Origin: Spirochaetia bacterium
GTDB taxonomy: Bacteria; Spirochaetota; Spirochaetia; Treponematales; Breznakiellaceae
Length of the DNA: 37,131 bases
NCBI GenBank assembly: GCA_025997655.1
Contig: BNUW01000004.1
Span: 1-37,131, forward strand
Direction: 5' to 3'
This document shows, piece after piece, positions 24,485-33,422 of this stretch; the stretch's first letter is position 1; each line of letters opens with the position of its first letter. The notes beneath the pieces were generated by a model that saw nothing but the letters and a program-made list of their open reading frames with translations, was not told the DNA's origin and made no database searches. The translations under genes were made by a program, and so were the position numbers.

Positions 24485-25818
24485 CCGATTACCGCGTGTT
24501 AATTAACGATCCCCACGCTGATCCCCAGGAACGGCTCCGGGGGCTTAGTGCCCTGGGAAAACCCGCCGGTCCGCCGGTTTCAGGCGGGGAGGTGAATAAC
24601 CACATCCACACGGTTTATAGTTTCAGCCCCTATACCCCCAGTATGGCCGCCCTCAGGGCACGGGAGGCGGGGCTTCTGGCCGCAGGGTCGGTGGATCACG
24701 ATTCCATCGGCGCGGCGGAGGAGATGATTGCCGCCTGTTCGATCCTCGGCATCGGCGGCTGTACCGGGTTTGAGGTTCGGGTAAGTTTTGGGGGGACCTT
24801 TGCCGACAGAAAGATCAACAACCCCGATTCCAAGGGCATGGCCTACATGACCGTCCAGGGAATACCCGCCCCGGCGATTCCCCAGGTGCGGGATTTTCTC
24901 GCCCCCATCCGGCAGGAACGGCTGGCAAGGACCCGGCGGATGACCGAATCCGCCAATGCGATTCTCCGCGAGGCGGGGCTTCCCGATATAGATTTTCAGC
25001 GGGATGTGATCGATAAATCGCTGTATGCCCATGACGGCGAGATAACCGAACGGCACCTTTTAGCGGCGGCGGCGGAAAAGCTCATTGCCGCATACGGGAA
25101 GGGGCCAGTGATCAATGAAAAACTTGCCCTGCATTTTGGCCTTACCCCTCCGGCAAAAACAGCCCAGGCGCTTTCTGATCCGGAAAACCCGCACTATCTC
25201 TACGATCTGCTGGGGATACTCAAGTCGAGTTTCTTAAGCCGTATCTTTATCCAGCCCGGTGACAAGGAATGTATCAACGCCGAAGCGATAACGGCCTTCG
25301 CGGATTCCATCGGCGCAATACCGGCCTATGCGTATCTGGGGAATATTGAGGAATCGCCCACGGGGGATAAGAAGGCGGAGAAGTTTGAGGATGATTATAT
25401 AGAAGAATTGTTTGATGAGTTGTCCCGGTTGGGGTATCGGGCGGTGACCTATATGCCCCCCCGGAATACCCTTGAGCAGCTCCGCCGGGTGCAGCGTTTG
25501 TGTGCGGAACGGGGATTTATGGAAATTTCCGGGGTGGACATCAACAGTTCCCGGCAGTCGTTTAACTGCCCGGAGATATTGCAGGATGATTTCCGTCATT
25601 TGCTGGATACTACCTGGGCGCTCATTGCCCATGAACGGCTGGGGTCCCTTGATCCCCGCTTCGCCCTTTTCTCCCCGGACAATCCTCTGGGAACAAGCCC
25701 GCTGCAAAAGAGGTTTGCCGCATATGCTCTTGCGGGAAAGGATTTGGACCTTGCACACCCGGAAGCGTCGGCGCCGGGGATACTCAAAAAACTACAGGAA
25801 GGAAAGTATCAATCATGA
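24481..25818 (+). CDS. PHP-domain metal-dependent phosphoesterase-like protein
   Basis: A 445-residue protein. The ATG at 24481 lies in the ATGA overlap with the aldolase gene; an upstream in-frame ATG at 24439 was rejected. PHP metal-binding motifs are H41-x-H43 in NNHIHTVYSFSPYTP, D72-H73 in AGSVDHDSIGAAE and E98 in GCTGFEVRVSFGG. The C-terminal region has YLGNIEESPTGDKK, TYMPPRNTLEQLRRVQ and MEISGVDINSSRQSF, the last carrying a possible late metal ligand. Proteins of this superfamily hydrolyse phosphate mono- or diesters. Here it sits, coupled on both sides, between an aldolase and a dehydrogenase, so a sugar-phosphate phosphatase role is possible but unproven. Domain call is good, substrate unknown. 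Confidence 0.75.
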   Translation: MTDYRVLINDPHADPQERLRGLSALGKPAGPPVSGGEVNNHIHTVYSFSPYTPSMAALRAREAGLLAAGSVDHDSIGAAEEMIAACSILGIGGCTGFEVRVSFGGTFADRKINNPDSKGMAYMTVQGIPAPAIPQVRDFLAPIRQERLARTRRMTESANAILREAGLPDIDFQRDVIDKSLYAHDGEITERHLLAAAAEKLIAAYGKGPVINEKLALHFGLTPPAKTAQALSDPENPHYLYDLLGILKSSFLSRIFIQPGDKECINAEAITAFADSIGAIPAYAYLGNIEESPTGDKKAEKFEDDYIEELFDELSRLGYRAVTYMPPRNTLEQLRRVQRLCAERGFMEISGVDINSSRQSFNCPEILQDDFRHLLDTTWALIAHERLGSLDPRFALFSPDNPLGTSPLQKRFAAYALAGKDLDLAHPEASAPGILKKLQEGKYQS

Positions 25819-27080
25819 GTTCTATGGATCATATACTGACAGCGCCCCTTATCCGGGGGCTTTGGATCAATGCCGCAGGGGAAAGTTCTGACACGAAGTG
25901 TCCGCGGGTTGTTGTGCCCGGTGCGGCTGGGATAATCCCCGCCCAGGCGGTCTCCGCCGATCTCAGCGCCGCGTGGACGGGGGATGGTTTCGACGAGGCG
26001 CAGGCGGTTAGGTCGCTGAAGGAAGCCTATGCCGCATGGGAAGCCGGGGCTGCCAAAACGGAAGGCGCGAAAACCCAGCCTTCCTGCGCCAGGATAAAAA
26101 CACCCGCGGGGGAAGCGGTGTACTGGATAGATCGGGATCTGGACTCCGCCAGAAAACGAAGTGCAGCCGGTGATGCTTCACCCCTGGTATTAAGCGACAC
26201 TAATACTATTGGTTCCGGTATAGCGGCGCCGGGGGCTTCCGCAGTAAACCGGTCGTCGGTGGTAAAGAATAAAATAGTGTTGGTAACCGGTGGCGCGCAG
26301 GGCTTTGGGGAAGAAATTGTCCGGGGGCTTGCCGCATCGGGGGCGCTGGTGTTTATCGCCGACTTGAACTTGGCCGGGGCGGAAAAATTGGCGGCTGCCC
26401 TCAACCTCGCAGAAAAACGAATCGCCGCCGTTGCGGTCCCGGTTAATGTTTCTGACGAGGCTTCGGTGGAGGCCCTCTTCAAGACGATTGCGGATACCGC
26501 CGGGGGCCTGGACCTTTGCGTGAGCAACGCCGGGGTAGTTAAGGCGGGAAGCGTTCTGGAACAGGATGTGGGGGCATTTAAGTTCGTCACGGACATCAAC
26601 TATACGGGGTTCTTCCTCATGGCAAAACACTGCGGGCGGCTGCTCCGGCGGCAAAACCGCACCGCGCCGGGGTGGAAAACCGACATCATCCAGATTAATT
26701 CCAAATCCGGCCTGGAGGGTTCCAATAAAAACGGCGCCTATGCGGGGGGAAAATTCGGCGCAATAGGATTGGTGGAAAGTTTTGCCCTGGAACTGGTGGC
26801 ATACGGCATTAAGGTGAACGCCATTTGTCCGGGGAACTTTCTGGACGGCCCCCTCTGGTCGGACCCGGAGAAGGGGCTTTTTGTGCAGTACCTGAACGCC
26901 GGCAAGGTACCGGGGGCCAAAACCGTGGCGGATGTGCGGGCCTTTTACGAGGCAAAGGTTCCCATGAATCGGGGCTGCACCGGCGCGGACGTGATGCGGG
27001 CCATCTATTATGCGGTCGAACAGGAATACGAAACAGGCCAGGCAATCCCGGTTACCGGCGGCCAGGTTATGTTACATTAA
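25815..27080 (+). CDS. SDR-family dehydrogenase with long N-terminal extension
   Basis: A 421-residue NAD(P)-dependent short-chain dehydrogenase. Residues ~150-421 are the SDR domain. The cofactor motif is TGGAQGFG (158-165), followed by NAG in CVSNAGVVKAG, the catalytic Ser in IIQINSKSGLEG and YAGGK (Tyr-x3-Lys); the end is AIPVTGGQVMLH. Residues 1-150 are an extra region of no recognised family. In bifunctional enzymes such as YuxG the SDR is fused behind the class II aldolase; here the two are separate, with a PHP gene between. The likely role is oxidation or reduction of L-lactaldehyde or a polyol phosphate. Its ATG overlaps the PHP stop. Confidence 0.82.
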   Translation: MSSMDHILTAPLIRGLWINAAGESSDTKCPRVVVPGAAGIIPAQAVSADLSAAWTGDGFDEAQAVRSLKEAYAAWEAGAAKTEGAKTQPSCARIKTPAGEAVYWIDRDLDSARKRSAAGDASPLVLSDTNTIGSGIAAPGASAVNRSSVVKNKIVLVTGGAQGFGEEIVRGLAASGALVFIADLNLAGAEKLAAALNLAEKRIAAVAVPVNVSDEASVEALFKTIADTAGGLDLCVSNAGVVKAGSVLEQDVGAFKFVTDINYTGFFLMAKHCGRLLRRQNRTAPGWKTDIIQINSKSGLEGSNKNGAYAGGKFGAIGLVESFALELVAYGIKVNAICPGNFLDGPLWSDPEKGLFVQYLNAGKVPGAKTVADVRAFYEAKVPMNRGCTGADVMRAIYYAVEQEYETGQAIPVTGGQVMLH

Positions 27081-27095
27081 TATGGGTGAAGAATT

Positions 27096-27205
27096 TTAAC
27101 CACTTTTCCACCCAAAGAGTGGAAAAGTCGACCACACGGACTACACGGACAAAAGAAAGGATAAGAAAGCAGGAGTCCGTGAGCGTCTGTGAGGTCCGTG
27201 GTTAA
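27096..27205. repeat. intergenic palindromic element D (TTAACCAC...GTGGTTAA)
   Basis: Ends TTAACCAC (27096) and GTCCGTGGTTAA (to 27205) are inverted repeats. Inside are the hairpin CTTTTCCAC-N7-GTGGAAAAG followed by TCGACCACACGGACTACACG, which shows the 9-base ACCACACGG period seen in element B. It lies between the SDR gene and the SorE-like dehydrogenase gene. Confidence 0.8.
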
Positions 27206-27252
27206 TTATTCTTCTTAGGTACTAGAATATATTTTTTAACAGGAGCGTTACT

Positions 27253-28530
27253 ATGAAAACAAAAGCAGTCCGTATTTACGGCGTCAATGATCTCCGGCTG
27301 GAAGAATTTGATCTTCCTGAAATTAAGGATGATGAAATACTGGCCCGGGTGGTTTCGGATTCAATTTGCATGTCCAGCCACAAACTTGCCATGCAGGGGA
27401 ACAAGCATAAACGGATCCGTTCCGACCTGGCAAAAACGCCTACCATCATCGGCCACGAATTCTGCGGGGTTATTGAGAAGGTTGGGTCTAAGCTGGGGGG
27501 GAAATTCAAACCCGGCTCCAAGTTTGCCATCCAGCCGGCCCTGAATTATCCCGATGAACACGGGCAGGAGACTCTCTGGGCGCCGGGCTATTCCTATCAG
27601 CACATCGGCGGGGACGCTACCTACATCATCATCCCTGGGGAAGTGATGGAGATGAACTGTCTCCTGGACTATCAGGTGGATAATTTTTTTATGGGCTCCC
27701 TGGCGGAACCCGTGTCCTGTGTGGTCGGCGCATTCCACGCCCAGTACCATACCAGGGGCGGTTCCTATGTCCATGAAATGGGTATCGTCGAAGGGGGCTC
27801 ACTAATACTGCTGGCCGGGGTCGGCCCCATGGGTTTGGGCGCCATCGACTACGCCATCCACAACCCCCGCCGCCCCTCCCGCCTGGTGGTAACCGATATT
27901 GACGACGCCCGGCTCGCCCGCGCCGCCCAGCTTTTGCCCCCCGGTGAAGCGAAAAAACACGGCGTAGATCTTTCCTATGTAAACACGAAAACTATAGAGG
28001 ACCCTGTTGCCCATCTCAAGGAGCTGAACGGGGGCAAGCTTTACGACGATGTCTTTGTCTTTGCCCCGGTCAAGCCGGTCATCGAAATGGGGGACAGCCT
28101 GCTTGGTCACGACGGGTGCCTCAACTTCTTTGCCGGCCCCACGGACACCGCCTTCGCCGCAAACTTCAACTTCTACAATGTCCATTACGAAGCCCACCAC
28201 ATCGTGGGAACCTCCGGGGGCAACACCGATGATATGCGGGAGTCCCTGGCAATGATGGCAAAGGGCACACTGAACCCGGTCTTTATGGTGACCCATGTAG
28301 GCGGTCTTAACGCCGTTGCCAAGACTACCATTGACCTCGACAAAATTCCCGGCGGCAAGAAGCTTATCTATACCGGCAAAAAATTGGATCTTGCTGCCAT
28401 CACCGACTTTGCGGAAAAGGGCAAAAGCGATCCCTTCTATAAGGCGTTGGGAGAAATCTGCGGACGGCACAATGGCTTGTGGAGTAAGGAAGCGGAGGAT
28501 TACCTTTTAGCGAACGCGGCAGACATTTAA
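27253..28530 (+). CDS. zinc-dependent MDR dehydrogenase, L-sorbose-1-phosphate reductase (SorE)-like
   Basis: A 425-residue medium-chain dehydrogenase. The catalytic zinc site is C39 in VVSDSICMSSHKLAMQG and H68-E69 in PTIIGHEFCGVI. The four-cysteine structural zinc loop is absent, replaced by an aromatic stretch (LWAPGYSYQHIGGDATY). The cofactor fold has LLAGVGPMGLGAIDYAI and VVTDIDDARLARAA. The SDSICMSSHK pattern is that of SorE-type enzymes acting on sugar phosphates. It probably interconverts a ketose phosphate or aldehyde with an alcohol in the same pathway. The ATG follows AACAGGAG. Element D separates it from the SDR, and the AraC gene is convergent with a 4-base overlap of the ends. 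Confidence 0.75.
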   Translation: MKTKAVRIYGVNDLRLEEFDLPEIKDDEILARVVSDSICMSSHKLAMQGNKHKRIRSDLAKTPTIIGHEFCGVIEKVGSKLGGKFKPGSKFAIQPALNYPDEHGQETLWAPGYSYQHIGGDATYIIIPGEVMEMNCLLDYQVDNFFMGSLAEPVSCVVGAFHAQYHTRGGSYVHEMGIVEGGSLILLAGVGPMGLGAIDYAIHNPRRPSRLVVTDIDDARLARAAQLLPPGEAKKHGVDLSYVNTKTIEDPVAHLKELNGGKLYDDVFVFAPVKPVIEMGDSLLGHDGCLNFFAGPTDTAFAANFNFYNVHYEAHHIVGTSGGNTDDMRESLAMMAKGTLNPVFMVTHVGGLNAVAKTTIDLDKIPGGKKLIYTGKKLDLAAITDFAEKGKSDPFYKALGEICGRHNGLWSKEAEDYLLANAADI

Positions 28531-29417
28531 GTATACAAATACTTTTTCCACTCCGACGGCGCAATCCCGGTCTTCTTCTTAAACAGCCGGGAAAAATAGG
28601 ACTGGTCCTCAAACCCCAGGCGGTAGGCGGCTTCCTTGACGGAGATGTCCTGCTCCAGGAGGTTTTCCGCCTTGTGGATTTTGATCTGTATGAAATATTG
28701 ATAGGGGGTCATGGCGGTATAAGTTTTGAAAATCTCGTGGAGCCGGGAGATGCTGATCCCTATCTGTTCGGAAATAGTTGAAAGATTAATGGCGCCGTAC
28801 ACATTCGATTCCATGAGGTACTTGGCGTGTTCCACGATTTTTTGATACGAGCCGGGTTGTTCTTTCCGCCGTTCGTAGACCAGCATTTCCCCGAGCAGCG
28901 AAAAGATCTGGGTACAGGCCCGGAGTTGGTAGAGGGGTTGCTGAGCACGGATTTCATCAAAAATACGGTTAAAATAGGACAGGATATAATCCTGGAGGCC
29001 CATTTTGAAAACGACGTGTTCCCTGGACAGGATGTTTTCCCGGAGGAGCCGGGTAAAATAATCGCCGCAAAAGCCGACCCAGTATTCCTGCCAGCCTATT
29101 TCGTATGCCGGCTTGTACCGGTGCTTTACCCCCGGGAGGAGCAGGAACAGGGAGCCCGGGCTGAGGGTATAGTCGGTGTCCTCCACCGTAAGGGCGCCCT
29201 GCCCCTTGGTAATGTAGACTATCTGGAACTCCGGCAAGACCCGGCCCACCGCCACCTGCCGGAAAATGATGGGGTGATCCTTTATCCGGGGGGGATAGAC
29301 CGTATTCGGCGGGATGTCGGCGGCGCCAGCGGTGGTACATACCATCCCAAACCGTTCATCTTCCTTGCTATAGGGAAGATAATGGAAAAAGGAAGGTGTT
29401 CCGGTATCTGCACTCAT
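28527..29417 (-). CDS. AraC-family transcriptional regulator
   Basis: A 296-residue activator type. The N-terminal cupin-like sugar-sensing domain (residues ~30-130) has VYITKGQGALTVEDTDYTLS, then PGSLFLLLPGVKHRYKP. The C-terminal double helix-turn-helix (residues ~195-296) has INLSTISEQIGISISRLHEI and EAAYRLGFEDQSYFSRLFKK. The ATG at 29417 was chosen; a TTG at 29483 would add 22 hydrophobic residues and overlap the promoter. It is divergent from the isomerase gene at 29504, 86 bases away, and convergent with the SorE-like gene, so control of the sugar genes on both sides is likely. The inducer is probably the imported sugar. Confidence 0.9.
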   Translation of the reverse strand: MSADTGTPSFFHYLPYSKEDERFGMVCTTAGAADIPPNTVYPPRIKDHPIIFRQVAVGRVLPEFQIVYITKGQGALTVEDTDYTLSPGSLFLLLPGVKHRYKPAYEIGWQEYWVGFCGDYFTRLLRENILSREHVVFKMGLQDYILSYFNRIFDEIRAQQPLYQLRACTQIFSLLGEMLVYERRKEQPGSYQKIVEHAKYLMESNVYGAINLSTISEQIGISISRLHEIFKTYTAMTPYQYFIQIKIHKAENLLEQDISVKEAAYRLGFEDQSYFSRLFKKKTGIAPSEWKKYLYT

Positions 29418-29427
29418 ATTATAGAAT

Positions 29428-29456
29428 ATAATAAATAGTTTTTTCCATAATCGCAA
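29428..29456 (-). promoter_or_regulatory. promoter of the AraC-type gene, near-leaderless
   Basis: On the minus strand TTGCGA (29456-29451), a 17-base spacer and TATTAT (29433-29428) predict a start around 29421, only a few bases before the ATG. No Shine-Dalgarno is present there, consistent with a leaderless or nearly leaderless mRNA. Confidence 0.5.
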
Positions 29457-29503
29457 GAGAATAGTCCATATACGGCAGAACAATCCGGGTTTACCATTCT
29501 GGG

Positions 29504-30931
29504 ATGAAGCAGGCGGCTTTCCGTGTTGGCCTTATGGGCATCGGACTGGATACGTATTGGGCTCAGTTTAAGGGCTTGAAAGAGCGGCTTTTGGGGTATC
29601 AGGGGTTTATCGCGGGGAAGCTCCGGAACTGCGGTTCGGAGTTGGTTGACGCGGGTCTGGTGGATAATCCCGAAAAGGCCCGCCGTACCGCAGAACTGTT
29701 CCGGGAGAGCCGGGTGGACGCGGTGTTCCTCTACATCTCAACCTACGCGCTGTCCCATACGGTGCTGCCGGTGGCCCAGGGGGTCAAGGCCCCGGTTATC
29801 ATCCTGAACCTCCAGCCGACGCCGGCCATTGATTATGCGTCCTTCAATGCCTTGGGAGACCGGGGCGTTATGACCGGGGAATGGCTGGCCCATTGCCAGG
29901 CTTGTTCGGTGCCGGAAATTGCCAATGTCTTCAATAATGCGGGGATACAATACGATATTGTTACGGGCTGGCTTGATGAAGAACAATCCTGGGAAGAGAT
30001 TTCTGCCTGGCACGATGCGGTGCGGGTTCGCGCCGAACTGCGGAATGCCCGGATAGGGATTCTGGGGCACTATTACTGCGGTATGCTGGATGTGTATACC
30101 GATGTTACCGCCCTTGCTGCGGTGTTTGGGAGCCATTTTGAAATTCTGGAAATGGATTTTTTAAAAACCCTCTGGGATGCGGTGGGGCCGGAACACATCG
30201 CAGAAAAACGGAAACAGTTTGCCGCCGAATTTGCCATTGCGCCGGAATGTGAAGAATATGAACTTGACCGGGCCGCAAAAACTTCCTCTGCCCTGGACGC
30301 GCTGATTGAGTGCAAGGATCTTGGCGGCATGGCCTACTTCTATGAAGGGGCTAACGGTAATGATCACGAAAACATTGTCAGCTCGGTTATCGCCGGAAAC
30401 ACCATCCTTACCGCCCATCATGTGCCGGTGGCGGGGGAGTGTGAAGTAAAAAATGTGATGGCCATGAAGATCCTGGATTGTTTTAACGCCGGGGGTTCCT
30501 TCTCGGAATTCTACGCCATGGATTTCCCCGCCGATGTGGTGCTCTGGGGTCATGACGGTCCCGCCCATCCGGCAATGGCGGAAGGCGCCGTAGGGCTGGT
30601 TCCCCTGCCTATATACCACGGCAAACCGGGGAAGGGCCTTTCCATTCAGATGAGCGTGAAACACGGGCCGGTAACCTTACTGTCGGTGGTGCAGGGAAAA
30701 GGGGGGAAGACCTTCCTCCTCTGCGCCGAAGGGGAATCCGTGCCGGGGCCCATTCTGGAAATAGGCAATACCAACAGCAGGTATCATTTTCCCATTCCGG
30801 CCAGGGACTTTGTAAACCGCTGGTCCAAGGCAGGGCCGGCCCATCATTGTGCCATTGGGCGCGGGCATATTGCGCATAAGATTGAAAAGCTGGCGGCGTT
30901 GCTGAACATTGAGGTTTGTAAAATATGTTAG
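29504..30931 (+). CDS. L-fucose/L-arabinose isomerase-family protein
   Basis: A 475-residue protein of the FucI/AraA superfamily. The start is FRVGLMGIGLDTYWAQFKGL. A Rossmann-like N-domain has VDAVFLYISTYALSHTVLPV and PVIILNLQPTPAIDY. The middle has IGILGHYYCGMLDVYTD. The C-part has AYFYEGANGNDHENIVSSV and VAGECEVKNVMAMKIL, where the catalytic and metal acidic residues are expected, followed by HDGPAHPAMAEG. Proteins of this type annotated only at family level occur in many sugar operons, and the true substrate is unknown. It overlaps the ABC ATPase gene by 7 bases, so it belongs to the transporter operon. It may act on a second sugar or on a rhamnose-pathway intermediate. Confidence 0.8.
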   Translation: MKQAAFRVGLMGIGLDTYWAQFKGLKERLLGYQGFIAGKLRNCGSELVDAGLVDNPEKARRTAELFRESRVDAVFLYISTYALSHTVLPVAQGVKAPVIILNLQPTPAIDYASFNALGDRGVMTGEWLAHCQACSVPEIANVFNNAGIQYDIVTGWLDEEQSWEEISAWHDAVRVRAELRNARIGILGHYYCGMLDVYTDVTALAAVFGSHFEILEMDFLKTLWDAVGPEHIAEKRKQFAAEFAIAPECEEYELDRAAKTSSALDALIECKDLGGMAYFYEGANGNDHENIVSSVIAGNTILTAHHVPVAGECEVKNVMAMKILDCFNAGGSFSEFYAMDFPADVVLWGHDGPAHPAMAEGAVGLVPLPIYHGKPGKGLSIQMSVKHGPVTLLSVVQGKGGKTFLLCAEGESVPGPILEIGNTNSRYHFPIPARDFVNRWSKAGPAHHCAIGRGHIAHKIEKLAALLNIEVCKIC

Positions 30932-32415
30932 AAACTATTTTGGAAATGCAGCATATCACAAAGTCCTTCCCCGGGGTCAAGGCCTTGGATGATGTCCACT
31001 TTGATTTAAAAAGCGGCGAGATCCACGCACTGATGGGGGAGAACGGCGCGGGGAAATCCACCTTTATCAAAATTATTACCGGGGTGCACCGGCCGGACTC
31101 GGGAGATTTGCTGCTTGACGGGAAGCCGGTAGATATCAACGGGCCCCTGGACGCGCAGGCACGGGGGATTGCGGCTATCTATCAGCATGTAACCTGCTTT
31201 CCGGATCTGTCGGTGGCGGAAAATATTTTTATGGGCCACGAAAAGGTAGTCTCCGCAGCAAAACGGATTGACTGGCGGGCCATGAACCAGGCGGCGGCGG
31301 AACTTCTTTCGCAGTTGGACGCGAACTTTGACTGCCGCGCCGTGATGGGAACCCTGTCGGTGGCCCAACAACAGATCGTGGAAATCGCCAAGGCCCTTTC
31401 TACCAATGCCCGGATTATTATTATGGATGAACCCACCGCCCCCCTTTCAAGCCGGGAATGCGAGGATCTCTACCGGATAACCGAAGGATTAAAGCAGAAG
31501 GGTGTGGGGGTTATTTTTATTTCCCACCGCTTTGAGGATATGTACCGCCTGGCCGACCGGGTAACGGTTTTCCGGGATGGTAAGTATATCAACTCCTGGA
31601 ATGTTAAAGAGGTGGATGAACACGCCCTGGTCCTTGCCATGGTTGGCAGGGAAATCGTGCAATTTTTCCCTAAGCGGGATACGGCGCCGGGGGAAGAAAT
31701 ATTCCGGGTGGAGGGCCTTTCCCGGACGGGCTTTTTTAAGGACGTGAGTTTTTCTGTGCGCAAGGGTGAAATCCTTGCCCTTACGGGGCTGGTGGGCGCG
31801 GGGCGTACCGAGGTCTGTGAGGCCGTCTACGGCGTCACCCCCTACGATTCGGGGACCATCACCCTTGGCGGAAAGGATTTGCAGCATACCGCGGTAAGTA
31901 AATCTATTGCCTGCGGAATCGGGTATCTCCCCGAAGACCGGCTGAAACAGGGCTTGGTACTGCGCTGGGAAATCGCAAAAAACATTTCCCTTTCGGCGTT
32001 GGAAAAATTTATCCGTAATGGATGGATTGACCGGGACAAAGAAAACAGTACCGCCGGGGAACTGGCGGAAAAACTGAAGGTCAAGGCGGTCAGTGTTCAT
32101 GATAAGGTATCCACCCTTTCCGGGGGGAATCAGCAGAAGGTTATTGTAGCAAAACTGCTCACCGCGGATATGAAGGTTATCATCCTGGATGAACCGACCA
32201 AGGGAGTTGATGTGGGGGCCAAGACGGCTATCTACACTATCATGAACGATTTAGTTGCCATGGGATACGGAATCATCATGGTTTCTTCGGAGATGCCCGA
32301 GGTGCTGGGCATGAGCAATCGCATTGTGGTGATGCGGGACGGCAGGGTTACGGCGGAATTTGAAACGAAGAATGCCACCCAGGAAAAAATCCTCCGTGCC
32401 GCCATGCGGGAGTAG
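30925..32415 (+). CDS. sugar ABC transporter ATPase, RbsA/RhaT type with two ATPase domains
   Basis: Energises uptake of a monosaccharide. It is 496 residues with two nucleotide-binding domains. Domain 1 has Walker A GENGAGKST (38-46), signature LSVAQQQIVEIAKALS and Walker B IIMDEPTAPLS (~163-173). Domain 2 has a degenerate Walker A, GLVGAGRTE (~288), the signature LSGGNQQKVIVAK (~398) and LDEPTKGVDVG (~421). This pattern, with one degenerate site, is standard for the ribose/rhamnose/xylose family. It lies between the isomerase gene and two permease genes without gaps. Rhamnose as substrate is inferred from rhaA downstream. Confidence 0.93.
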   Translation: MLETILEMQHITKSFPGVKALDDVHFDLKSGEIHALMGENGAGKSTFIKIITGVHRPDSGDLLLDGKPVDINGPLDAQARGIAAIYQHVTCFPDLSVAENIFMGHEKVVSAAKRIDWRAMNQAAAELLSQLDANFDCRAVMGTLSVAQQQIVEIAKALSTNARIIIMDEPTAPLSSRECEDLYRITEGLKQKGVGVIFISHRFEDMYRLADRVTVFRDGKYINSWNVKEVDEHALVLAMVGREIVQFFPKRDTAPGEEIFRVEGLSRTGFFKDVSFSVRKGEILALTGLVGAGRTEVCEAVYGVTPYDSGTITLGGKDLQHTAVSKSIACGIGYLPEDRLKQGLVLRWEIAKNISLSALEKFIRNGWIDRDKENSTAGELAEKLKVKAVSVHDKVSTLSGGNQQKVIVAKLLTADMKVIILDEPTKGVDVGAKTAIYTIMNDLVAMGYGIIMVSSEMPEVLGMSNRIVVMRDGRVTAEFETKNATQEKILRAAMRE

Positions 32416-32417
32416 GT

Positions 32418-33410
32418 ATGGCAGAAATCAAAAAACCAAAATACAGCGAAAAATTCCGGGAACTGGGGCTGGTTTTTTTCATACTCCTGGTTAGTATCCT
32501 GGTGCAGTTCCGGAACCACGAATTTTTGACCCTCCCCAACATCAACAACATCCTTACCAATACGGCAATTTTGAGTATCCTTTCGGTGGGTATGATGATG
32601 GTTCTCCTTACCGGGGGCATCGATCTTTCTATCGGCGCCACCATGGCCTTTACCGGCATGGTATGCGCTTTGACAGGGCGGGTGCATACAACAATATCCC
32701 CGGTGCTGCTGATCCTTGAAGGGGTTGTCATCGGCGCCGTCATCGGGTTAGTCATCGGTGTGTTGATCGCCCGGTTTTCTATTTTGCCCATCATCGCAAC
32801 ATTGGGCCTTATGAATGTTATCCGGGGCGGCACCTTCCTGGTAAGCGGTGGGCAATGGGTCAGTGCGTATCAGATGTCGGCGGGATTTAAAGCACTGGCC
32901 ACGGGAAAAATACTTGGCATTAACAATCTTATTGTTATCGCCATTGTCACCTATATTGTTTATTATTATTTTATAAACTTTACGCGAACAGGCCGGCGGA
33001 TCTACGCGGTGGGCTCAAACCCGGAGGCGGCGGAAATCACCGGCTTACCGAAAAGACGGCTAACCGCACTGGTCTATATTTTGATGGGTGCACTTTCAGG
33101 CCTTGCAGGGGTGCTGTGGGTTGCAAAATTCGCCTCCGCCCAGGGGGACACCGCGTCGGGGTATGAGATGAACGTTATTGCCGCCTGTGTCTTAGGCGGG
33201 GTAAGCGTTTCCGGCGGGCGGGGCAAAGTATTCGGCCTTGTCCTGGGGGTGATCCTCTTCGGAATACTGGCCAACGCCCTTCCCCTGATAAACGTTTCCC
33301 CCTTCTGGCAGCAGGCCATTCAGGGCTTTGTTATCCTTGCGGCGATCATCACCAATGTGCTGATTAAGCGGAACAATGATCGAACTACCTTACGCAGACG
33401 GGTTATATAA
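32418..33410 (+). CDS. sugar ABC transporter permease 1 (RbsC/RhaP type)
   Basis: A 330-residue inner-membrane permease with about eight to ten hydrophobic helices. The family segment LTGGIDLSIGATMAFTGMV (residues ~70-88) and GSNPEAAEITGLPKRRL, then GYEMNVIAACVLGGVSVSGG, are diagnostic of the branched-chain/ribose-type permease family. It starts three bases after the ATPase stop. The next gene codes a second, different permease, so the channel is a heterodimer, as in rhamnose systems (RhaP/RhaQ). Confidence 0.92.
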   Translation: MAEIKKPKYSEKFRELGLVFFILLVSILVQFRNHEFLTLPNINNILTNTAILSILSVGMMMVLLTGGIDLSIGATMAFTGMVCALTGRVHTTISPVLLILEGVVIGAVIGLVIGVLIARFSILPIIATLGLMNVIRGGTFLVSGGQWVSAYQMSAGFKALATGKILGINNLIVIAIVTYIVYYYFINFTRTGRRIYAVGSNPEAAEITGLPKRRLTALVYILMGALSGLAGVLWVAKFASAQGDTASGYEMNVIAACVLGGVSVSGGRGKVFGLVLGVILFGILANALPLINVSPFWQQAIQGFVILAAIITNVLIKRNNDRTTLRRRVI

Positions 33411-33422
33411 GGGGGGCATGTA

